Source: Ruaniaceae bacterium | GTDB lineage: Bacteria > Actinomycetota > Actinomycetes > Actinomycetales > Actinomycetaceae | Direction: 5' to 3' | NCBI GenBank assembly: GCA_030450655.1 | Contig: JAKDIE010000022.1 | Coordinates: 1-10,394 of the forward strand | DNA: 10,394 nucleotides | Shown: positions 1 through 7,458 of the stretch, in pieces | How the letters are laid out: every line of letters begins with the position of its first letter | How positions within the stretch are numbered: position 1 is the first letter of the stretch | Program-made: the position numbers and the translations under genes | The notes under the pieces: generated by a model | Told to the model about the DNA's origin: nothing | Seen by the model: only the letters and a program-made list of their open reading frames with translations | Database searches by the model: none

Positions 1-2
1 TG

Positions 3-116
3 GTGGCCGCGCGCGAGCTCTGTTCACGCTTCGGGGACAAGCTCACGCCCGATGAATGGGCGCGGCTCGTCCCCGATGTTGAGCAGGGCGACGGATGCGC
101 CGCCGCCACGCCATAG
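3..116 (+). CDS. 3' end of an unidentified gene, cut by the window edge
   Basis: An open frame enters from the left edge and ends at TAG 114-116, giving 37 residues. The piece contains LTPDEWARLVPDV, which reads like a soluble, charged protein C-terminus rather than random translation of GC-rich DNA. It overlaps the start of the following membrane protein by 22 bp, as in a compact operon. I do not recognise the family. The true start lies outside the window, unless the GTG at position 3 is used. Confidence is moderate because only 37 codons are visible. Confidence 0.45.
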   Translation: MAARELCSRFGDKLTPDEWARLVPDVEQGDGCAAATP

Positions 117-976
117 AACCCGCGGCGGGGCGGGTGCCACGCAAACCCGCGGTGTGGGCTGCAGCGATCAAGGACGTGGCGCAGGCGTACCGCTTCCCCA
201 CGCTTCTGCTACCGCTCCTCCTCCTTGTCGTCATGGGGATTGGCTCCTACGATTCCATGCACGATGTGCGGGGGGACCGGATGCTCGGGGCGCTACCGAT
301 GTTCGCTCCCGCCGTGCTCGCGATCTGGTGGTCGATTCGTGGCGCGTTCATGAAGGAACCGAACATCGGCCGCCTGTTGGCCCGAATCTATTCGGGCGCA
401 TACGGTTCCATCCCGCTGATTCTCGGAGGAATGCTGACGACGACGGTGCTGTGGCAGGTTCCCAGCAACCGTGCGGCTGTCGAGGACGCGTCCTGGCACT
501 ACTGGTGGGCCAAGATTTTCGGCTCGGCGAGCGTGAAAAGCGGCACCGCCAGCCTCGGCGAGCAGTTACTCATCACGGGACTTGTGGGGCTGCTGATCGC
601 AGCGTTCGCGGGGATGCTCACGGTGTTCGTGCTGGTGCTGCCAATCGTTGGCATCAGGAGGTCCCGCGAAGTCTTCGGTGCCGAATTACCCAACCAGAGG
701 CGCGCCGTCGGGTATATCACCGTGGGCTTCGCGATTCTGGTGGTGGGGATTGCGCTCGTGGTGCTGGGTGGGCCGGACATGTCATTCGCGGCAGCCGGCG
801 AGTGGCTGAGCGGTGACGGAAGCGTGGGATCCGCGGGCACCGGGTTTGGGGCCGAGGACTGGATGGCGCTCGGGTGGATCTTTGGGGTGGGTGCGATGAT
901 CCTCAGCGCGGTGGTCATCGGGATCGGGTTCATCCACGGATTCCGGGATCCGGGGGAGCGGCCCGATCTCTACTGA
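95..976 (+). CDS. polytopic membrane protein of unknown function
   Basis: A 293-residue protein with about six hydrophobic segments, near residues 35-51, 66-85, 104-122, 157-185, 204-226 and 258-283. The N-terminus is basic (MRRRH, then RVPRKP) and fits a cytoplasmic location under the positive-inside rule. The C-terminus (FRDPGERPDLY) is short and polar. No transporter, enzyme or permease signature was recognised, so no function is assigned. ATG 95 is the first ATG after an in-frame stop at 80-82 and has a weak purine-rich stretch upstream. GTG 134 is an alternative start that would remove the 22-bp overlap with the upstream frame. Overlap with that frame suggests co-transcription. The reading frame is supported by length and by coherent hydrophobic periodicity. 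Confidence 0.85.
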   Translation: MRRRHAIEPAAGRVPRKPAVWAAAIKDVAQAYRFPTLLLPLLLLVVMGIGSYDSMHDVRGDRMLGALPMFAPAVLAIWWSIRGAFMKEPNIGRLLARIYSGAYGSIPLILGGMLTTTVLWQVPSNRAAVEDASWHYWWAKIFGSASVKSGTASLGEQLLITGLVGLLIAAFAGMLTVFVLVLPIVGIRRSREVFGAELPNQRRAVGYITVGFAILVVGIALVVLGGPDMSFAAAGEWLSGDGSVGSAGTGFGAEDWMALGWIFGVGAMILSAVVIGIGFIHGFRDPGERPDLY

Positions 977-1012
977 CCGTCAGAGCGTCGCACGGCATCG
1001 CGTGTGAATCCC

Positions 1013-1042
1013 TTGTGATTCAATCGCCCACGTAGCTAGGAT
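1013..1042 (+). promoter_or_regulatory. putative sigma-70-type promoter of the HipB-like gene
   Basis: TTGTGA (1013-1018) and TAGGAT (1037-1042) are separated by 18 bp. This is the best -35/-10 pair seen in the window. Transcription would start near 1049, inside the palindrome described next, leaving a leader of about 40 nt that contains GAGAGG at 1071-1076. Confidence 0.5.
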
Positions 1043-1043
1043 G

Positions 1044-1068
1044 AATCAGAACTGATTTATCTGATCAG
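1044..1068 (+). promoter_or_regulatory. palindromic operator candidate upstream of the HipB-like gene
   Basis: Two palindromes share the half-site CTGAT. One is AATCAG-AA-CTGATT at 1044-1057 (6-bp perfect arms). The other is CTGATCAG at 1061-1068. They lie just downstream of the -10 box, where a bound repressor would block initiation. Antitoxins of the HipB family repress their own operons through palindromes. The inference is therefore that this is the autoregulatory site of the protein encoded at 1089. Confidence 0.5.
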
Positions 1069-1088
1069 GCGAGAGGGTTGAATCGAAT

Positions 1089-1340
1089 ATGAGTCAAGCA
1101 TGGTATCGGGCCAGGTCGCTGGCGTCCCTGGGCACTGCCCTCGCATCGGCGCGCAAGAGTGCGGGTCTCGATCAGCAAGCGATGGCCGAGGCGATCGGCA
1201 GTTCACGTCCCACCGTGTCCCGCATGGAACGCGGTGAGGCTGTCTCAAGCGCCACGGTGTGGGACGCGGCGACTAAGGCCGGCTACGAGATCGTCCTCGT
1301 TCCTCGGGGCGCTCGTGTCCAGGTCGAGGACCCGGCATGA
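1089..1340 (+). CDS. HipB-like XRE-family helix-turn-helix protein (antitoxin-type regulator)
   Basis: An 83-residue helix-turn-helix protein. The DNA-binding core is at residues about 13-52, with the two helices and turn in DQQAMAEAIGSSRPTVSRME (28-47) and the typical ERG ending. The tail GYEIVLVPRG (65-74) is a short beta strand typical of HipB-type antitoxins, which dimerise, bind palindromic operators and neutralise a HipA kinase. ATG 1089 has GAGAGG 12 nt upstream, slightly far. A candidate operator lies directly upstream. The stop overlaps an ATG at 1337 that begins a HipA-like but prematurely terminated frame, so the cognate toxin appears lost. The gene may be an orphan antitoxin or a plain regulator. 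Family assignment is firm; partner and target are inferred. Confidence 0.8.
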   Translation: MSQAWYRARSLASLGTALASARKSAGLDQQAMAEAIGSSRPTVSRMERGEAVSSATVWDAATKAGYEIVLVPRGARVQVEDPA

Positions 1341-1480
1341 GCCAGGACATCCTCAACGTGTGGCTCCATGGTGCGCGCTGAGGCGGGCTCGATTGGTTGC
1401 TCGTGGCGGGGGCGTCGTCGGGCAGTGCCGTCCGGAAAGACGCGTGGCGAACGCTATCGCGCCGCGTCCCGCTCTCGTGT
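1337..1480 (+). pseudogene. decayed 5' end of a hipA-type toxin kinase gene
   Basis: The ATG at 1337 overlaps the HipB-like stop, the usual coupling in hipBA operons. Its frame reads MSQDILNVWLHGAR and then hits TGA at 1379-1381. HipA proteins commonly begin with a similar segment ending in NVWL-G plus a basic residue. In the +1 frame just after the stop comes AGSIG, resembling the following VG-[TS]-[LI]-[GS] stretch. Back in the original frame near 1463-1477 is RVPLS, resembling the PLSLSLP segment of HipA. This pattern suggests a toxin start disrupted by stop and frameshift changes, then truncated near 1480. The match is by eye over short segments and remains tentative. The kinase domain is entirely absent. 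Confidence 0.45.
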
Positions 1481-1602
1481 ATACCTATCATCAACGCACT
1501 CCAACGAGTGGCCAGATGCGCAATGAGGGCATCGAGGTGATCCTGTTCGTGCGCGACCGGCTCGGTTCCTACAAGATTGAACAGACGACGAGGATCACAT
1601 GA
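1444..1602 (+). pseudogene. C-terminal fragment resembling an arginine-deiminase-type enzyme
   Basis: The open frame ending at TGA 1600-1602 contains TSGQMRNEGIEVI, preceded by a VYTYHQR stretch. Arginine deiminases and relatives carry near their C-terminus a segment of the form Y-x-R-N-x-x-T-N-x-x-L/M-R-x-x-G-I/V-E-V-I, and the spacing fits. The following VRDRLGS resembles the next segment, but the GRGRGG and catalytic cysteine region expected after it is missing. No deiminase N-terminus or catalytic domain is present upstream, where hipBA-like sequence lies instead. The stop overlaps the ATG of the antiporter gene (ATGA), as in a translationally coupled operon, which argues that this is the real tail of a former upstream cistron. 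The assignment rests on one motif and is uncertain. Confidence 0.4.
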
Positions 1603-3092
1603 GTAAGAACAGCCTCGAGCAGCCCCGGGCGAAACGAGCCCCATCGCTTGCGGACGCGATCATCCCGCTGGTATCGATGACCGTTCTGATCGCCAGTTCG
1701 CTGCTCCTCTTCGGCCTCGACGCGCTCGATGGGCCGATCCAGGTGGCGCTCGTTGCCGCGTGCCTCATCGCGGCGGTCATCGCCCTGAAGAATGGGCATG
1801 CCTGGAACGATGTGCAGGCGGCAGGGCAATCGGCCATGGGATCGATCACCTCCGCGGTGTTCATTCTGCTCTCGGTGGGGGCACTCATCGGCACCTGGAA
1901 CCTCTCGGGCACGATCCCAACCATGGTTTCGTACGGGCTGGCCGTGCTCTCGCCCACGTGGTTCTATGCGGCGAGCGCAGTCATCTGCGGAGTCGTTGCG
2001 ATGTCGATCGGCAGCTCGTGGACCACTGCGGGCACCATCGGCGTGGGCCTGCTCGGCATCGGAGCGATGCTCGGCGTCTCGCCCGCCATCACCGCGGGCG
2101 CCGTCATCAGCGGCGCCTACCTCGGTGACAAGCTCTCGCCGCTCTCCGAGACCACCATTCTCACCGCGCAGATGGTGAAGGTCGATGTGATGCGGCATAT
2201 CAAGGCGCAGGCATGGACCTCGCTGCCGGCCTTCGGCCTCGCCCTGATTCTGTATCTCGTGCTCGGATTCACCTCTGGTAGCGATGCCGTGCCGCCGGCG
2301 CCTACGGAGGTTGAGCTCGAGAAGCTGAGCGAGGTCTTCAACATCACGCCCTGGAACCTGCTGCCGCTCGTGCTACTCGTGGTGCTCTCGATACGCAAGG
2401 TGCCCGCCTCGATGGCGCTCTTCCTCTCGGCGATCTTCGCCGGCATCACCGGTGCGATCCTGCAGCCCAAGGTGTACGCCGACTTCATTGGGCAGACGGA
2501 CCTGACCGTTGTTGGCGCCATCAAGTCCGTGTGGCAGGTGATGGCCACGGGCTTCCACACCAACACGGGAATCGCCGAGATCGATCGGCTGCTCTCGCGC
2601 GGCGGCATGGATTCGCTACTGCTCACGCTCTGGCTGATCATCGGCGCGGTCACCTTTGGTGCGCTCATGGACGAGCTCGGGCTCATCCACCGCCTCACGG
2701 ATCCGCTGCTCGAGCGTGCGCACAGCCGCGGCGCGCTGTACCTCACAGTCTTCGCCTCGGCCCTCGGCCTCAACATCGTGGCCGGCGATCAATACATCGC
2801 GCTCGTTTTGCCCACCCGCACGTATCGTGCGGAGTTCGCCAAGCGTGGCCTCGCGCCCACCAACCTGTCACGCCTTGCCGCCGATTCGGGGACCGTCACC
2901 TCGCCGCTCGTGCCCTGGAACTCGTGCGGCGCGTTTATGGGTTCGACGCTTGGCGTCTCGGCGCTGCTCTACCTGCCGTTCGCCTTCTTCAACATCTTCA
3001 GCCCGCTGCTGAGCGTGCTGTACGGCTTCACGGGGTTCAAGATCGAGCGCGCGAGCGATGAGGATCGGCGGCTCGCCGAGGTCGAGGACTAG
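1599..3092 (+). CDS. NhaC-family Na+/H+ antiporter (cation- or metabolite-coupled antiporter)
   Basis: A 497-residue integral membrane protein with about 11-12 predicted spans, of the length usual for NhaC-family antiporters. Diagnostic segments are SGAYLGDKLSPLSETT (171-186) and ADSGTVTSPLVPWNSCGAFM (428-447), conserved pore-lining regions of this family, plus GDQYIALVLP (396-405). Members exchange Na+ for H+, and some exchange organic anions or amino acids (for example malate/lactate in MleN). The substrate cannot be read from sequence. ATG 1599 has GAGGA about 5-6 nt upstream and overlaps the stop of the deiminase-like fragment. If that fragment is genuine, the transporter may originally have served an amino-acid catabolic operon. 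The C-terminus is charged and cytoplasmic. Frame and family are secure. Confidence 0.92.
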   Translation: MSKNSLEQPRAKRAPSLADAIIPLVSMTVLIASSLLLFGLDALDGPIQVALVAACLIAAVIALKNGHAWNDVQAAGQSAMGSITSAVFILLSVGALIGTWNLSGTIPTMVSYGLAVLSPTWFYAASAVICGVVAMSIGSSWTTAGTIGVGLLGIGAMLGVSPAITAGAVISGAYLGDKLSPLSETTILTAQMVKVDVMRHIKAQAWTSLPAFGLALILYLVLGFTSGSDAVPPAPTEVELEKLSEVFNITPWNLLPLVLLVVLSIRKVPASMALFLSAIFAGITGAILQPKVYADFIGQTDLTVVGAIKSVWQVMATGFHTNTGIAEIDRLLSRGGMDSLLLTLWLIIGAVTFGALMDELGLIHRLTDPLLERAHSRGALYLTVFASALGLNIVAGDQYIALVLPTRTYRAEFAKRGLAPTNLSRLAADSGTVTSPLVPWNSCGAFMGSTLGVSALLYLPFAFFNIFSPLLSVLYGFTGFKIERASDEDRRLAEVED

Positions 3093-3110
3093 CCTCAACG
3101 CCGTCGGCCT

Positions 3111-3151
3111 GTGGATATCTGTTTCCACGGAGGCCGCAAACGCCTTAGCGT
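3111..3151 (+). promoter_or_regulatory. putative leaderless promoter with overlapping inverted repeat
   Basis: TTCCAC (3123-3128) and TAGCGT (3146-3151) are spaced by 17 bp. The -10 ends six bases before ATG 3158, so transcription would begin at or next to the start codon. No Shine-Dalgarno sequence lies at normal spacing; the GGAGG at 3129-3133 is 24 nt away. An imperfect inverted repeat, GTGGATA-TCTG-TTTCCAC (3111-3128, 6 of 7 pairs), covers the -35 and could bind a regulator. The -35 matches consensus poorly. Confidence 0.4.
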
Positions 3152-3157
3152 TGGAAC

Positions 3158-5074
3158 ATGACTAGTCCATTCGATGATCCTGACGTACGCGCAGTCATGA
3201 AGGCGGCCGGCATCGTCCATACGCCAGGCATGGCGAAGAAGATGCTCGACCAGATCGCTCCGCTGCTGAAGGAGGATGGCTTCGATCTCGACGATCCCAA
3301 CGGCGTTGATCTCGATCGCCTGAACGCCGCCTTGTCGCAGGCCTCTGAGCGTCACAATCTCGAGCTGTTCACTCCAGTGGGTGTTCACCGGGCGAATGCG
3401 CTCGACCTGCTAAGGCAGTTCAGCAATCTGCTCGCGCAGGATCGCCCAGAGGAAGCCTTCGAGCTGCTCGACGCGATCCCTTCCGATCCCGGACGGCGCA
3501 CGGCCGCCGTGGCGCATGTGATCGGTGCGGGGCTCGGGATCCTAGACGAGTGGGGAGCGGATCCTGAGGTGCGCGGCGCACTCGCGGTGGCCACTGCACC
3601 CAAGATTCTTGGCGTCCCGCGGGGGTCGACCAGGGAGATCCTCGAGGTGGCGCGAGAATCGAACGCTTTCGATTCGACTGACATGCTGATCAGGCACTAC
3701 GCGGGCAAGGCGGTCCTCGAAGGGACCATGCTCGCCGTTGCGGCCGTGATTGTGGCCGTGGCGGCGATGCGCGGAGAGAGCGAGGAGAGTGCATCGCAAC
3801 GACTGCTGGTGGCTGGTGGCTCGCGGCGGGCCGAGCCAGCGCGCGCCTCCCGCTCCGTGTTCGGTGGTGGGAGTACGAACGCTCCCATGCTGCCGCCGCC
3901 CGTGATTTCCTTCGAGGCGCGGGCCGCACTGCGCGATTTCGGCCACTGGGTGCAGAACCAACCCGATGTGCCCGAGGTCTTGCTCACGGACGGCGTTCCG
4001 ATACTGCGGAACCTGTTCAAAGCGGCGGCCGGGGACGGGATTGACGTGTGCGACCCGGGCGAGGTGGAGTTCGTCGTCGAACTCATTTCGGACGCGCTGG
4101 GTGAGTACGATCCGGAATCCGCCGAGGCTGCAAGCTTGACGCTCTTGGTCTTTGACGCGTACATCCACTTCCGCCTCGGGAACGGGCAGCGCGTCGAGGA
4201 GTGGGTTGACGCGCACGAGATCGTGGAAGACTCGCTCGGGATCGGGCCGGATGACAATCCCATGGCGGAGCTCCTCGTGGGCATCATGGCGGCCGAGGAG
4301 CAACTCGACCCGAAGGACGTGCGCGTCACGTTGGCGGGCACCCGCATCGTCTCGGCGGTGCGTGGACTGCTGGAGTTCATCGGGGCTTCCCTGCCAGTCA
4401 CCTCGACCGGCGCGCTGCGCCGAGCCGATATCCGGCCAGTTTCCGCGCTACTCGGGCTCGACGTGGTGGGCGTCAGCAAGCACCCCCTGCACGGCATTAA
4501 CGTCGAGGATCCCACGTTCGATCGCGAGGAATGGCTCCGCGCGCACGAGAATGGCCCGGTGTACGCACTCTCAATGTGGGACGTTCCGCTCCTCACAGGG
4601 TGGTGGGAGGCGCTGCGGGTCGCGGACCTGATCGAGGTGAAGGGCACCCGCGTGCGCCCCGGGTCCGCCGCGGCGCAGTGGTGCTCTGAAGAACTCCCGC
4701 CCAGTGATCACGCGGACATGCTGGTGGCTGCATTCCTCGCACAGGCGCTGTCGAGTGAGCTCGGGTACACGTCCACCTATGTGGGTGACCGTTTGGACCG
4801 CGCGCTGGAGGCCGAGGTTCTCCACGCCCTGGGGATCGACGTCCCGGCGCAGGAATCGGAAGGGGAGCACGCCGGGCATCTCACAGTCGGGTACGTCACC
4901 GCGCGAATGAGTGAACTCGCGGAGCTCGGCCTCTTCACTCGTGATCCCGCCAGCGGGGAGATCGTGGCGCCGCCCGGATTGCGCGCGCCTATCGCACGAG
5001 GAACGATGCTAGCGGGCGCGTATCGGATGCTGCCCGGCGGTGAGGACGATTACGACGACGACTGGGGCCTCTGA
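3158..5074 (+). CDS. large soluble protein of unknown function, actinobacterial type
   Basis: A 638-residue, mostly helical, acidic protein without a signal peptide. One alanine/valine-rich helix (about 190-204) is hydrophobic but is likely buried in a fold. Residues 205-250 form a low-complexity linker rich in Ser, Arg, Gly and Pro, dividing an N-terminal helical half (residues 1-204) from a larger C-terminal region. Residues 395-435 contain LLEFIGASLPVTSTGALRRA, a pattern I associate with uncharacterised actinobacterial proteins in which a PVTxTGxLRRAD stretch precedes a winged-helix-like segment. The C-terminus is very acidic (EDDYDDDWGL). No catalytic motif is visible. The start at ATG 3158 is supported by a leaderless-type promoter. 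The stop overlaps the kinase start (TGATG), so the two are probably co-translated. Function is not assigned. Confidence 0.85.
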   Translation: MTSPFDDPDVRAVMKAAGIVHTPGMAKKMLDQIAPLLKEDGFDLDDPNGVDLDRLNAALSQASERHNLELFTPVGVHRANALDLLRQFSNLLAQDRPEEAFELLDAIPSDPGRRTAAVAHVIGAGLGILDEWGADPEVRGALAVATAPKILGVPRGSTREILEVARESNAFDSTDMLIRHYAGKAVLEGTMLAVAAVIVAVAAMRGESEESASQRLLVAGGSRRAEPARASRSVFGGGSTNAPMLPPPVISFEARAALRDFGHWVQNQPDVPEVLLTDGVPILRNLFKAAAGDGIDVCDPGEVEFVVELISDALGEYDPESAEAASLTLLVFDAYIHFRLGNGQRVEEWVDAHEIVEDSLGIGPDDNPMAELLVGIMAAEEQLDPKDVRVTLAGTRIVSAVRGLLEFIGASLPVTSTGALRRADIRPVSALLGLDVVGVSKHPLHGINVEDPTFDREEWLRAHENGPVYALSMWDVPLLTGWWEALRVADLIEVKGTRVRPGSAAAQWCSEELPPSDHADMLVAAFLAQALSSELGYTSTYVGDRLDRALEAEVLHALGIDVPAQESEGEHAGHLTVGYVTARMSELAELGLFTRDPASGEIVAPPGLRAPIARGTMLAGAYRMLPGGEDDYDDDWGL

Positions 5075-5724
5075 TGGCGGCGTCGCAACCCTGTGAGATG
5101 AGTGATCTTGGCGCCCTCGTGGAGCGCGTGCGGGTGCGTGCCGCCACCGGGAGACGGGTGATCATTGGCGTGGTGGGGTGCCCGGGCTCGGGGAAATCGG
5201 CGCTCGCGGAGGCACTGGTGCGTGCGATTCCCGGCGCAGCCTGGGTGCCGATGGATGGCTACCATCTGGCGGATTCCGAGCTCGAGCGCCTCGGGCGGCG
5301 CGGGCGGAAAGGCGCCATCGATACCTTCGACGCCTATGGTTACCTCGCGCTGCTGCGCCGGATCCGCACGGAAACCGGCTCGATCGTGTACGCCCCCGAG
5401 TTCGATCGCACGCTCGAGCAACCCATCGCGGGCGCCATCCCGGTTCTGCCCGAGACCGCCGTCGTCATCACCGAGGGCAACTATCTGCTGGACGGGGACG
5501 ATCCGTGGTCCGAGGTGCGCGGCGCCTTGGACGAGGTGTGGTACCGGGATGTTGACGATGAGCTGCGGCGGGCGCGCCTCGTGGCCCGCCACGTTCAGTT
5601 CGGCAAGAGTGAGCCGGATGCGCGGGCATGGGTGGACGCCGTCGACGAGCCGAACGCGCAACGCATCATCGCCGGGATCGCGCGGGCCGATGTGGTTGTG
5701 CGGGATCTTGACCTCGCCCGCTGA
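5074..5724 (+). CDS. P-loop kinase of the uridine kinase/phosphoribulokinase superfamily (FrcK-like)
   Basis: A 216-residue cytosolic kinase. The Walker A motif GCPGSGKS is at residues 35-42, followed by MDGYHL (60-65) with the acidic residue expected near the acceptor site. APEFDR is at 107-112 and EGNYLL at 134-139, equivalent to the strand carrying the Walker B-type acidic residue. The later RLVARHVQFGKS (168-179) fits the lid/nucleotide region. This set resembles the nucleoside/nucleotide kinase-like group that includes fructose-operon kinases (FrcK). The phosphoryl acceptor is unknown and may be a sugar or nucleoside. ATG 5074 overlaps the preceding stop as TGATG, implying coupling to the 638-residue protein. 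ATG 5098 is an alternative that would trim eight residues without touching the P-loop. Family is firm, substrate unknown. Confidence 0.9.
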   Translation: MAASQPCEMSDLGALVERVRVRAATGRRVIIGVVGCPGSGKSALAEALVRAIPGAAWVPMDGYHLADSELERLGRRGRKGAIDTFDAYGYLALLRRIRTETGSIVYAPEFDRTLEQPIAGAIPVLPETAVVITEGNYLLDGDDPWSEVRGALDEVWYRDVDDELRRARLVARHVQFGKSEPDARAWVDAVDEPNAQRIIAGIARADVVVRDLDLAR

Positions 5725-5770
5725 GCGTGACCGGGTGTTGGGCGCAGACTCGGCCGGCGTCGCCGTCGGA

Positions 5771-5788
5771 CTAGGATGAAAGGCCTAG
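5771..5788 (+). promoter_or_regulatory. putative pdxS promoter -10 region with short inverted repeat
   Basis: TAGGAT at 5772-5777 is the likely -10, in the context ACTAGGATGAAA. It matches the -10 context upstream of the HipB-like gene, and no convincing -35 is present. CTAGG (5771-5775) and CCTAG (5784-5788) form a short inverted repeat across the -10 and start site. The leader would be about 50 nt, ending in AGAAGGA (5819-5825) 8 nt before ATG 5834. In actinobacteria pdxST is often activated by a MocR-type PdxR; no such gene is in the window. Confidence 0.4.
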
Positions 5789-5833
5789 ACGGTTCGCAGG
5801 CTGCGGGCCGGGAATCACAGAAGGATTGCGCCG

Positions 5834-6730
<897 letters not shown>

Positions 6731-6764
6731 TTCCGCGGCCCTAGTGGAGCGGTAGAAATAGTTA

Positions 6765-6770
6765 TACCGT
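6765..6770 (+). promoter_or_regulatory. putative leaderless -10 box of the mazE-like gene
   Basis: TACCGT lies six bases before ATG 6777, so the transcript would start at the start codon. No Shine-Dalgarno sequence is visible upstream of that ATG. The local DNA (6750-6768) is A/T-rich compared with its surroundings. No clear -35 is seen. The same -10 plus six-base geometry occurs at 3146 and on the minus strand at 8163. Confidence 0.35.
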
Positions 6771-6776
6771 TGGCGT

Positions 6777-7025
6777 ATGAAGACAGCAATCAGCCTCCCG
6801 GATGATGCCGCAGAACTCTTCGACAGGATTGCGCGGAAGCATGGAATGACGCGCTCCGAGTTCTACCGGCGTGCCGCAGAGCGCTACGCGGAGGATCTTG
6901 CGGACGTGAATCTCACGGCTCAGATCGACGAAGCAATCGATGCGATCGGGCAGCCGGGCGAAGACGAGTCTGGATTCCGGAGGGCAGTGAATGCGCGCCT
7001 CGTAGATGGTTCGGACGAGTGGTGA
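6777..7025 (+). CDS. MazE-type ribbon-helix-helix antitoxin
   Basis: An 82-residue protein beginning MKTAISLPDDAAELFDRIAR, a classic ribbon-helix-helix (CopG/MetJ-like) N-terminus: one beta strand followed by two helices ending near residue 40 (FYRRAAERYAEDL). The acidic C-terminal half (about 45-82) is the part that normally wraps and inhibits the MazF toxin. Such antitoxins bind their own promoter as dimers. The stop overlaps the GTG start of the MazF-like toxin, the standard arrangement that links synthesis of the two proteins. It starts 46 bp after pdxS, with an A/T-rich promoter-like spacer, so it can be expressed independently of pdxS. Assignment is strong from domain plus neighbour. 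Confidence 0.9.
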   Translation: MKTAISLPDDAAELFDRIARKHGMTRSEFYRRAAERYAEDLADVNLTAQIDEAIDAIGQPGEDESGFRRAVNARLVDGSDEW

Positions 7026-7363
7026 TCCGCCGCGGAGAGGTGTGCTGGGTCGATTTCGGGGAACCTCGTGGCAGTGCGCCTTCGAAGCGACGCCCCGCCG
7101 TCGTCGTGCAGTCTGATCAGTACAACAAGTCCCGGATCTCGACCGTGGTTGTTTTGCCAATCACCTCCAATACGGATCTCGTGCGGCACCCGGGCAATGT
7201 TTTCGTTCCCGCTGTGGCCTCCGGCCTGGCGAAGGATTCGGTGGTGAATGTGTCTCAGCCGATGACGGTGGATCGCGCGGACCTGGATCCCACGGCATTC
7301 GTGCTCCCTGGAAGCCTGATGGATGCCGTGGAAGCCGGGTTCCGGCGGGTTGTGGCGCTCTGA
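7019..7363 (+). CDS. MazF/PemK-family endoribonuclease toxin
   Basis: A 114-residue protein. RRGEVCWVDFGEPRGSAPSK at residues 4-23 is the SH3-like barrel entry, followed by the diagnostic RRPAVVVQSDQYN (24-36) and LPITSN (46-51). Arg25 and Thr49 occupy the positions of the catalytic Arg and Thr used for sequence-specific mRNA cleavage in MazF. Length is typical and no key residue is missing, so the toxin is probably active. GTG 7019 is used here; GTG 7022, which gives a 4-bp GTGA overlap with the antitoxin stop, is an equally good start and changes only the first residue. The stop is 18 bp upstream of a pdxT-like start codon, so the module fits tightly into what was the pdxS-pdxT junction. 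Confidence 0.94.
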   Translation: MVIRRGEVCWVDFGEPRGSAPSKRRPAVVVQSDQYNKSRISTVVVLPITSNTDLVRHPGNVFVPAVASGLAKDSVVNVSQPMTVDRADLDPTAFVLPGSLMDAVEAGFRRVVAL

Positions 7364-7381
7364 TCGAAAGGGGATGGTCGC

Positions 7382-7444
7382 ATGAAAGCTGGAGTTCTGG
7401 CACCCCAAGGTGACGTGCGCGAGTCGCTTTTCACGCTCGTGTGA
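7382..7444 (+). pseudogene. pdxT: 20-codon relic of a pdxT 5' end
   Basis: The frame reads MKAGVLAPQGDVRESLFTLV and stops at TGA 7442-7444. Intact pdxT at 8284 begins [15 protein letters not shown]. The first 14 codons (7382-7423 against 8284-8325) match at 33 of 42 bases; five of the nine differences are silent third-position changes. A strong Shine-Dalgarno run, AAAGGGGA (7367-7374), lies 7 nt before the ATG, better than anything before the intact gene, so the relic may still be translated as a short peptide. Homology ends near 7441, and the minus-strand vapC gene begins (its 3' end) at 7459. The glutaminase catalytic residues are all absent. Identity as a pdxT fragment is strong; its origin (original copy, acquired copy or insertion scar) is open. 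Confidence 0.85.
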
Positions 7445-7458
7445 CCCACTCGATTCGG

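Noticed and set aside
499..933. Long antisense open frames opposite the membrane protein and other genes (for example 3697-4647 and 9343-10188).
   Set aside because: They mirror real genes, have low-complexity Ser/Pro/Arg-rich or His-rich translations and no ribosome binding sites; such shadows are expected in GC-rich coding DNA.
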